A stretch of 9,758 bases of DNA from Actinomycetales bacterium (GTDB lineage Bacteria > Actinomycetota > Actinomycetes > Mycobacteriales > Mycobacteriaceae). The notes beneath the pieces were generated by a model. The model worked only from the letters and a program-made list of their open reading frames with translations, searched no databases and was not told the origin of the DNA. Where the stretch lies: NCBI GenBank assembly GCA_012841845.1, contig DUTZ01000262.1, positions 1 through 9,758 of the forward strand, in the 5' to 3' direction. This document shows positions 5,071-9,758 of this stretch, piece after piece (position 1 is the stretch's first letter; each line of letters opens with the position of its first letter). A program made the position numbers and the translations under genes.

Positions 5071-6375
5071 GTGGTCCGACTCGAACCCCAGACCGTCGAT
5101 CTGGAGCGCTGGCCCGGTCTCGCCGACCCGGACGGGATCGGCGGCCAGGCGGCCGGCGACGTGGCGCAGGCCCTGCGCCGGTCGGCCCGGGAGCTCGGGG
5201 TGCGGATCGACTACCCGGACTCGTCGGCGGCGGGGGAGTTCGACGCCCCGGTGCGGATCGTCCTGGCGGAGCCGGAGCATTTCTGGGCCCGTCTGGCCGC
5301 GGGCGGCGTGGTGGGCCTCGGCGAGTCGTTCATGGCCGGGGAGTGGACGTCCTCCGACCTGCGGTCGGCGATCGCGGCGCTGGCGCCGTGGATCGCCGCC
5401 AACGCCGACTGCGCGCATCCCGGGGAGCGGGCCTACGGCCGTGATGGGCGGGCACCGTCCGTCGTGCCCCGCCGCCGGGGACGCACCGGGCAGGTCGAGC
5501 TCGAGGACGCGGTGCCCGGCGCACTCACCTCGCTCTACACGGACGAGACGATGTCGACGTCCGGCGCGGTGTTCGCCTCCGGCGCCCGGACGCGGTCCCG
5601 ACTGGCCGACGGCACCGATCTCGTCCATCTCGAGGCGCCGGCCGCGCCACCGCGCCGGTCCGACCTCGGCGACGCCCAGCGCCGCGCCGCGGACACCCTG
5701 CTCGCGCTCGCGGGGGTCGCGGACGGCTCCCGGACCTACGTGGCCACGCCGGGCTGGGGGGAACTGCCCATGCGGGCCGCGGAGCGCGGCGCCCACGTGC
5801 GGACCTCCACCACCTCCACGGAGCGGCTGGCCGCCCTGGGGTCGCGGTTCGCCGCCGCCGACCTCGGCGAGGAGATCGCCCTCTCGCTGGGTGGGCCGAC
5901 CGACGTCGGGGGCAGCCTCGACGCGGTGGTGGCCGTGGAGCCGGCTTCGACCTCGGGGATGGCGGGGCTCACGGCGGTGCTCGACGTGGCCGTCGACCAT
6001 CTCGTCCCCGGGGGTCGGGTGGCACTGGCGACGCCGGTCGCCCCGGCGCGACCCGTGCCCGCCGTGGTGGAGCTGTCCGCGTGGCGGTCGTTGTACGTGT
6101 CCGAGGCGGGTCCGCCGCCGGCGTGGCCGGACCTCGTGGAGGCCGTCTCCCGGCGACGCCGCCTGCGGTTGAAGGGTCGCGTCGAGGCCACCGCGCATCA
6201 CGCGGAGACCGTGCGGCTGTGGTCGGAGACGTTCGCCCACAGGGGGCGTGACGCGGCCGCGCTGGGGTTCGACGCGGTCTACCGGCGGATGTGGGCGTTC
6301 CACCTCGCCGCCCTGGAGGCGGGGTTGCGACGGGGATGGCTGGAATCGGTGCAGGTCGTGGCCGTCGCCGACTGA
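5071..6375 (+). CDS. Cyclopropane-fatty-acyl-phospholipid synthase family protein, probable pseudoenzyme
   Basis: Family members transfer a methylene from S-adenosylmethionine (SAM) to membrane-lipid double bonds. At 434 residues the length is normal. The N-terminal GLGESFMAGEW (82-92) and the C-terminal VRLWSETF...GFDAVYRRMWAFHLAALEAGLR (381-420) are clear family hallmarks, as is YTDETMSTSGAVF (156-168). The catalytic core is degraded. The usual HYD before that motif reads LED (144-146). SAM motif EIGxGWG reads VATPGWG (224-230), losing the acidic residue and first glycine. The active-site HT after the GGR turn reads AT (320-321), and HYxxTLRLW reads HHAETVRLW (376-384), losing the tyrosine. 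The PGGCLPS loop reads SEAGPPP (344-350). Glu290 persists. The frame is intact with normal codon use, so the gene appears maintained. The GTG start has AGGAGGGG 4 nt upstream. Activity is unlikely; a structural, lipid-binding or partner-regulating role is possible. Confidence 0.88.
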   Translation: MVRLEPQTVDLERWPGLADPDGIGGQAAGDVAQALRRSARELGVRIDYPDSSAAGEFDAPVRIVLAEPEHFWARLAAGGVVGLGESFMAGEWTSSDLRSAIAALAPWIAANADCAHPGERAYGRDGRAPSVVPRRRGRTGQVELEDAVPGALTSLYTDETMSTSGAVFASGARTRSRLADGTDLVHLEAPAAPPRRSDLGDAQRRAADTLLALAGVADGSRTYVATPGWGELPMRAAERGAHVRTSTTSTERLAALGSRFAAADLGEEIALSLGGPTDVGGSLDAVVAVEPASTSGMAGLTAVLDVAVDHLVPGGRVALATPVAPARPVPAVVELSAWRSLYVSEAGPPPAWPDLVEAVSRRRRLRLKGRVEATAHHAETVRLWSETFAHRGRDAAALGFDAVYRRMWAFHLAALEAGLRRGWLESVQVVAVAD

Positions 6376-6386
6376 CACCTGTCACG

Positions 6387-6415
6387 TTGAGTGGGGTGCT
6401 CTGACCTCCTACTAT
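6387..6415 (+). promoter_or_regulatory. Promoter of the F420-dependent oxidoreductase gene
   Basis: TTGAGT (6387-6392), a 17-nt spacer and TACTAT (6410-6415) form the best promoter in the window. The -10 ends 7 nt before the ATG at 6423, so transcription should begin at or beside the start codon. No ribosome site lies between, which fits a leaderless mRNA. Confidence 0.65.
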
Positions 6416-6422
6416 CGCCCCC

Positions 6423-6902
6423 ATGCCCAACCTCCTCACCCCGGTCGCGATCTGGGTCGGTCGTCGCGACGCCGCGCGCGAGAACTCCCATCTCGTGGTG
6501 TCCCTCGACCAGCGGCTCAGCAAGGCGACCCGGGGGAGGATGCCGCTCCTGCGGATCGCGGGTCTGCCCACGCTTACGCTGCACGTGCCCGGCCGCAAGA
6601 GCCGCGTCGAGCGCAGCACGCCACTGCTGTGCGCGTCGTGGCGCAACGGGTTCGTGATCGTCGGCTCCAACTGGGGCGATGCCAAGGCGCCGGTGTGGGT
6701 CCACAACCTCCGCGCCGCCGGCGAGGGTGAGGTCGCCATGTCCGTCCACGGCGTGCGGCTCAAGGTGGACGTGCGCGAGATCACGGACGCCGACCGGTCG
6801 TCGGCGTGGCGCGCCGCGGTCCGGACGTGGCCCAACTACGAGATCTACGCGAGCCGGACGACCCGGCAGCTGCCGATCTTCCACCTCACCCCGCGGCTCT
6901 GA
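6423..6902 (+). CDS. F420-dependent (Ddn-like) nitroreductase-family oxidoreductase
   Basis: Small split-barrel protein of 159 residues in the deazaflavin-dependent nitroreductase (DUF385) family. It should use reduced coenzyme F420 to reduce quinones or other organic electron acceptors at the membrane face; M. tuberculosis Ddn is the known example. Visible family motifs: PGRKSRVERSTPL (56-68), which binds the F420 phosphate region; FVIVGSNWG (77-85); P90-W92-NL (95-96), the P.W..NL block; and YASRTTRQLPIFHL (142-155), the terminal signature. The N-terminal helix is amphipathic and may contact the membrane. The ATG start is supported by the leaderless promoter just upstream. It follows the CFA-like gene by 47 bp on the same strand but has its own promoter. 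The last 58 bp overlap a small minus-strand gene. The substrate is unknown. Confidence 0.92.
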   Translation: MPNLLTPVAIWVGRRDAARENSHLVVSLDQRLSKATRGRMPLLRIAGLPTLTLHVPGRKSRVERSTPLLCASWRNGFVIVGSNWGDAKAPVWVHNLRAAGEGEVAMSVHGVRLKVDVREITDADRSSAWRAAVRTWPNYEIYASRTTRQLPIFHLTPRL

Positions 6903-7087
6903 TCCCGGGGTCGGGCCAGGCTCTCGAGAAACGCCCTGGACTGTTCGATCTGCGCGGTGAGCGCGTCTTCGTCGGGGTCCACCAGGAAGACCCACTCGCG
7001 CATCGGCCTGTCCGGGTCCGGAGCACACGGCTCACCGTCGCCGGAGGCGATGATCTCGGCGAAGGCCACTCGACCCCGGCTCGTCAC
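6845..7087 (-). CDS. Small protein of unknown function coupled to the MaoC-like gene
   Basis: An 80-residue protein I do not recognise. Its GTG start (7087-7085) overlaps the MaoC gene's TGA as GTGA, the usual arrangement for translational coupling, and otherwise 181 bp would be empty. The central part, REWVFLVDPDEDALTAQIEQ (30-49), reads as a strand followed by an amphipathic acidic helix, with no membrane segment or signal peptide. Cysteines are at 21 and 74. The final 20 codons run antisense through the 3' end of the F420 oxidoreductase gene, where that protein's conserved terminal signature is encoded; the two tails therefore constrain each other. No separate ribosome site is evident. It could be spurious, but the overlap and the codon pattern favour a real gene. 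Confidence 0.5.
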   Translation of the reverse strand: MTSRGRVAFAEIIASGDGEPCAPDPDRPMREWVFLVDPDEDALTAQIEQSRAFLESLARPRDQSRGVRWKIGSCRVVRLA

Positions 7088-7581
7088 CCCGCGTCCGCCC
7101 CGGGCCTCCGGCCCACCATGTTGAGGGCGGTCGCGGTGAGGACCGGGTCGTCGTCCTGGTTGAGCAGGGTGGCCTTCGTGGTGAGCACCCCGCGGTCAGG
7201 CTTGCTCCGCGAGGGCCGGACCTCGACGGTCTCGCAGATCAGCGTGAGCCGGTCGCCCGGGCGCAGGGGGCGCACCCAGCGCAGTTCGTCGATCCCGGGG
7301 GAGGCCAGGCTGGCGTTGGCCGTGAGGTAGTTGTCCGCGAAGAGCCGCATCATGAGCGCGGCGGTCTGCCAGCCACTGGCGATGAGGCCACCGAACGGGC
7401 CGGCTGCCGCGGCCTCGGCGTCGGTGTGGATGCTCTGCGGGTCGTACCGCCGCGCGAACTCCATGATCTCCTCGCCGTCGACCGACTCCTCGCCGAAGCG
7501 GTAGCGGGCGCCGGGCGTGTAGTCGTCGAGGTACCGGTCGTCGATCGGGGTGCTGAAGGTGTCGAACTGCTCGTCGTTCAT
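7084..7581 (-). CDS. MaoC-like hotdog dehydratase/hydratase
   Basis: Single-domain (R)-specific enoyl-CoA hydratase-like protein of 165 residues, expected to add water to a trans-2-enoyl thioester or catalyse the reverse dehydration. The hydratase 2 motif is clear: FARRYDPQSIHTDAEAA (42-58), giving the catalytic pair Asp47 and His52, then GPFGGLIASGWQT (61-73). The strand WVRPLRPGDRLTL (102-114) is typical. Substrate unknown; fatty acid or steroid side-chain CoA esters fit the family. The ATG at 7581 is the first possible start because an in-frame TGA precedes it by 9 nt. No ribosome site is seen. TTGACT stands 7 nt before the ATG, the same distance as the -10 of the leaderless genes here, but it lacks the A at the second position. 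A small gene follows through a GTGA overlap. Divergent from a thioesterase gene. Confidence 0.92.
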   Translation of the reverse strand: MNDEQFDTFSTPIDDRYLDDYTPGARYRFGEESVDGEEIMEFARRYDPQSIHTDAEAAAAGPFGGLIASGWQTAALMMRLFADNYLTANASLASPGIDELRWVRPLRPGDRLTLICETVEVRPSRSKPDRGVLTTKATLLNQDDDPVLTATALNMVGRRPGADAG

Positions 7582-7690
7582 GGGGGAGAGTCAACCCCAC
7601 CGGGCGCGGCGTCGCGCGGAATCGGCGGGCCGGGGTGCGCCGCTGTGTACGATCCGGTTAATCACGATTCGCTCAACCAGGGAGAGGGTC
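7582..7690. promoter_or_regulatory. Divergent promoter region between MaoC-like and thioesterase genes
   Basis: TACGAT (7648-7653) is a good -10 for the plus-strand thioesterase, with a start near 7660 but no clear -35. At the predicted start lies the palindrome AATC-AC-GATT (7660-7669), inside a looser dyad GGTT...AACC (7656-7678). A regulator binding here could control both genes. AGGGAG (7679-7684) is the ribosome site. Confidence 0.4.
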
Positions 7691-8458
7691 ATGGCCTATT
7701 TCGAGCGGCTCGGGCCGGCGAGCTTCCACCCGACCGAGAACACCAGCGGCGCCTGGGACCTGTCGATGCAGCACATCGGCCCCGCGCTGGGCCTGCTGGC
7801 GCACGCGGTCGAGCAGGACCTCGCGGCGCGCCGGGACGACCCGATGGTGATCTCCCGCCTGTCCTACGATCTGCTCGGCGTGGTGCCCATGGACGTCGTC
7901 GACGTGCAGGTGAGCGTGCTGCGGCCGGGCCGCACCATCGAGCTGGTCGAGGCCACCTATGGGCACGGCGACCGGCCGGCGATCCGGCTGCGGGCCTGGC
8001 TCCAGCAGCCGCGCGACTCCTCCGCGGTGGCCGGGGACGGCTTCGACCCGCTGCCGCCGCCGTCGGAGATGGAGCCCTGGGACCCCACCACCCTCTGGCA
8101 GGGCGGTTACCTGGCCTCGGCCGAGGTGCGTCGCGACTACGACCGGCCGGGCCGGGCGCGGTACTGGGTGCGGACCGACGTGCCGCTCCTCGCGGGGGAG
8201 GCTCTCAGCCCGCTGGCCCGCGCGGTGGGGCTGTTCGACATCGCCAACGGCATGGCGGTCCGGGAGTCCCCGGCGGAGGTCGAGTACCCCAACATCGACC
8301 TCACCGCGCACCTGGTGCGCGAGCCGCGCGGGGAGTGGGTGGGCTTCGACACGCGGGTGACCTTCGGTGCGGGGGGACTCGGGCTCACTCACAGCATCCT
8401 GCACGACGAGGACGGACCCCTGGGCTCGCTGGCGCAGACCCTGACGGTCCGGACCTGA
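7691..8458 (+). CDS. TesB-like acyl-CoA thioesterase (double hotdog)
   Basis: A 255-residue protein with two hotdog halves that should hydrolyse acyl-CoA to free acid and CoA in the cytosol. The N-terminal half runs to about 110 (SFHPTENTSGAWDLSMQHIG; GLLAHAV), then a Pro-rich linker (119-133). The C-terminal half contains the residues that align with the TesB Asp-Thr-Gln site: Asp183 in GLFDIANG, Thr205 in NIDLTAHL and Gln249 in GSLAQTLTVR. GEWVGFDTRVTFG (214-226) is typical of the actinobacterial 'thioesterase family protein' group. The alignment of the site is from memory. The ATG at 7691 has AGGGAG at 7679-7684. It is divergent from the MaoC-like gene and ends 3 bp before the convergent GNAT gene. 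Confidence 0.9.
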   Translation: MAYFERLGPASFHPTENTSGAWDLSMQHIGPALGLLAHAVEQDLAARRDDPMVISRLSYDLLGVVPMDVVDVQVSVLRPGRTIELVEATYGHGDRPAIRLRAWLQQPRDSSAVAGDGFDPLPPPSEMEPWDPTTLWQGGYLASAEVRRDYDRPGRARYWVRTDVPLLAGEALSPLARAVGLFDIANGMAVRESPAEVEYPNIDLTAHLVREPRGEWVGFDTRVTFGAGGLGLTHSILHDEDGPLGSLAQTLTVRT

Positions 8459-8461
8459 CCG

Positions 8462-8953
8462 CTACAGCTGTCGTAGGTAGCAGAGGAGTCCGGAGCCCGA
8501 GTCGGGGTCGGTGTCCGAGAATCCGTGACGGGCGTAGAAGCGGCGGGCGTCGACGTCCTCGGTCGCCACGATGAGGTGCATCTCGTGGGCGCCCCGGGCG
8601 GCGGACTCGGATCGCGCCCGGTCGATCAGCGCGGTGCCGATCCCACGTGAGCGCTGGTCGGGGCGCACGTAGAGTTCCTCGAGCTGGGCGAGCGGCCCGT
8701 CCCAGTAGGGGGTGGGGCGCAGGGTGATCAGCCCGAACCCCACGTCGTCCCCGTCCCCGGAGGGGTCGGCGGCGATGACGGCGAGGACGTCGTCCCCGGA
8801 GAGGAGGCCGGCGAACCGGGTGCCGAGCTCCGCCACCTCCGGGACCGGGCAGTCGAACTCGGTGTTGAACGCGTGGAGGAGCCGACCGAGCGACGGCGCG
8901 TCGTCGACGCCCGCCAGGCGCACCGGCCCGGCGGGCTCTGCGCCGCCGGTCAC
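8462..8953 (-). CDS. GNAT-family N-acetyltransferase
   Basis: A 163-residue GCN5-related acetyltransferase that moves an acetyl group from acetyl-CoA to an unknown amine. The acetyl-CoA motif A is LEELYVRPDQRSRGIGTALI (91-110), with the pyrophosphate loop QRSRGIG at 100-106. The C-terminal motif B is ARRFYARHGF (136-145). The GTG start at 8953 overlaps the TGA of the preceding gene as GTGA, so the two are translationally coupled. Longer frames upstream read through the neighbouring gene and were rejected. The pairing with a glyoxalase III-like gene suggests a shared stress or repair setting, but the substrate cannot be read from the sequence. Confidence 0.9.
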   Translation of the reverse strand: MTGGAEPAGPVRLAGVDDAPSLGRLLHAFNTEFDCPVPEVAELGTRFAGLLSGDDVLAVIAADPSGDGDDVGFGLITLRPTPYWDGPLAQLEELYVRPDQRSRGIGTALIDRARSESAARGAHEMHLIVATEDVDARRFYARHGFSDTDPDSGSGLLCYLRQL

Positions 8954-9657
8954 GATCCCGACCCGAGGTCGGCGACGAGCCGTTCGGCCAACACGCGGGA
9001 GGACTGCGGGTTCTGGCCCGTGTAGACGGCGCGGTCCACCACGATGTGCGGCCGCAGGGGGAGCAGGGCCCTGGAGTACTCCACACCGGCCTCCCGGAGC
9101 CGGTCCTCGAGCAGCCACGGCGCCTTTCCGGCCAGCCCGTTGAGGGCCTCCTCACGGTTGGACAGGCCGGTCATGCGGTAGCCGGCGAACGGGGAGGCCT
9201 CCCGCCCGTCGGAGGCGGCGAGGATCGCGGCGGGGGCGTGGCACAGCATGGCGATCGAACGTCCCGCGGCGAGCCGGTCGGCGAGGAGCCGACCGGACGT
9301 CTTGTCGTAGGCCAGGTCCTCCATCGGGCCGTGGCCGCCGGGGTAGAAGACCAGGTCGTAGGCGGCGTGGTCGACGGTTTCCAGGTCGACGGGGGCGTCG
9401 AGGACCGGGGCGAGCTCGGTGAGCGCCTCCTTGATCCGCCGGGTCTTGGGCGGCAGACCCCCGAAGAGTCCGAGGCTGGTCTGGTCGACGGTGGGCGGGG
9501 TGCCGCCGGGGGTGGCGACGGTGACGTCCCACCCGGCCCTGGTGAACACCTCGTACGGGGCGAGGAACTCCTCTGCCCAGTACCCGGTGGGGTGCCGCGA
9601 GCCGTCCTTGAGGGTCCAGTGGTCGGAGGCGGTCAGGATCATGAGCACGGTCGTCAT
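8950..9657 (-). CDS. DJ-1/PfpI-family protein, Hsp31-like glyoxalase III
   Basis: A 235-residue protein of the type 1 glutamine-amidotransferase-like fold, close in size and motif order to yeast Hsp31. Such proteins convert methylglyoxal to lactate without glutathione and may also act as chaperones. HPTGYWAEEFLAPYE (22-36) carries the conserved glutamate (Glu29 or Glu30); FYPGGHGPMEDL (104-115) is the oxyanion loop; AMLCHAPAAIL (136-146) is the nucleophile elbow with Cys139-His140; and TGLSNREE (163-170) supplies Glu169 or Glu170, the third residue, matching Hsp31 E30-C138-H139-E170. All catalytic residues are present. The ATG at 9657 has no ribosome site; a -10 7 nt upstream suggests a leaderless mRNA. 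First gene of a two-gene unit with the acetyltransferase. Confidence 0.92.
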   Translation of the reverse strand: MTTVLMILTASDHWTLKDGSRHPTGYWAEEFLAPYEVFTRAGWDVTVATPGGTPPTVDQTSLGLFGGLPPKTRRIKEALTELAPVLDAPVDLETVDHAAYDLVFYPGGHGPMEDLAYDKTSGRLLADRLAAGRSIAMLCHAPAAILAASDGREASPFAGYRMTGLSNREEALNGLAGKAPWLLEDRLREAGVEYSRALLPLRPHIVVDRAVYTGQNPQSSRVLAERLVADLGSGS

Positions 9658-9664
9658 GGGCGCG

Positions 9665-9692
9665 AGGGTACGGGCGTGGACGCCATGCGCAA
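9665..9692 (-). promoter_or_regulatory. Candidate leaderless promoter of the Hsp31-like gene
   Basis: TTGCGC (9692-9687), a 16-nt spacer and TACCCT (9670-9665), followed by 7 nt to the ATG. The spacing to the start codon is the same as for gnd and the F420 oxidoreductase gene. Confidence 0.5.
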
Positions 9693-9706
9693 CTGGTGGC
9701 GGGCCG

Positions 9707-9742
9707 TGATGCGGCGGCGGGGCATGATGCGGCGGAGGGGCG
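9707..9742. repeat. Imperfect 18-bp tandem duplication
   Basis: Two head-to-tail copies (9707-9724 and 9725-9742) agree at 16 of 18 bases; each begins TGATGCGGCGG. The unit is a multiple of three. A plus-strand reading from ATG 9685 is open to the window edge (MRNWWRAVMRRRG...), so the repeat could lie in the start of a basic protein, but no ribosome site supports it and 74 bp are too few to judge. Confidence 0.6.
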
Positions 9743-9758
9743 CCCCTGCCGCCGCAGC

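Noticed and set aside
4843..6378. 511-codon minus-strand frame antisense to the CFA-synthase-like gene
   Set aside because: Arg/Gly/Pro/His-rich translation without motifs, while the plus frame shows clear family hallmarks at both ends.
7426..8574. 382-codon plus-strand frame overlapping the thioesterase gene
   Set aside because: Out of frame with the TesB-like protein and compositionally biased; no ribosome site.
8385..9155. 256-codon minus-strand frame across the GNAT and Hsp31-like genes
   Set aside because: Arg-rich shadow of two genes with intact active-site motifs in other frames.
1..9758. Mobile element, CRISPR array, tRNA or defence island
   Set aside because: No transposase, integrase, regularly spaced repeats, tRNA-like fold or defence-gene motif seen on either strand; composition is uniform.

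Overview
The window is very GC-rich, with codons that almost always end in G or C. It reads as a chromosomal segment of an actinobacterium of the order Mycobacteriales. Three things support this: a 6-phosphogluconate dehydrogenase, a small hotdog thioesterase and a type II NADH dehydrogenase lie close together as I recall them in Mycobacterium and Corynebacterium; there is an F420-dependent (Ddn-like) oxidoreductase; and several genes look leaderless. A genus such as Dietzia or Gordonia would fit, but that is a guess. I see no rRNA, tRNA, insertion sequence, phage gene or CRISPR array.

Left part (1-3400). On the minus strand lies the N-terminal end of a DEAD/DEAH-box helicase, cut by the window edge. 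Its best start is a CTG codon overlapping the stop of the gene before it, gnd (6-phosphogluconate dehydrogenase, pentose phosphate pathway). A 348-bp, locally AT-richer region with two 17-bp dyads separates gnd from a divergent gene for a FhuF-like protein that lacks the iron-sulfur ligands of that family. A PaaI-type thioesterase gene follows, with its own dyad just before the ribosome binding site.

Middle (3371-6902). The minus-strand ndh gene (type II NADH:quinone oxidoreductase) converges on the thioesterase gene. Across a 224-bp divergent promoter region lies a member of the cyclopropane-fatty-acid synthase family whose SAM-binding and active-site motifs are worn away. It is probably a pseudoenzyme and is the most unusual gene here. 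A Ddn-like F420-dependent oxidoreductase follows, with a clear promoter and an apparently leaderless start.

Right part (6845-9758). A minus-strand pair holds a MaoC-like hydratase and a small unknown protein, joined by a GTGA overlap. Divergent from it, over 109 bp, is a TesB-like acyl-CoA thioesterase. A second minus-strand pair joined by GTGA encodes an Hsp31/DJ-1-type glyoxalase III-like protein and a GNAT acetyltransferase. The last 100 bp hold the leaderless-type promoter of that pair and an imperfect 18-bp tandem duplication.

Taken together this is mainly core metabolism (NADPH supply, respiratory NADH oxidation, acyl-CoA and lipid handling, carbonyl stress). No defence system or mobile system is visible. 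The points of interest are the degenerate lipid methyltransferase, the FhuF-like protein without cluster ligands, the non-ATG coupled starts and the dyad operators.
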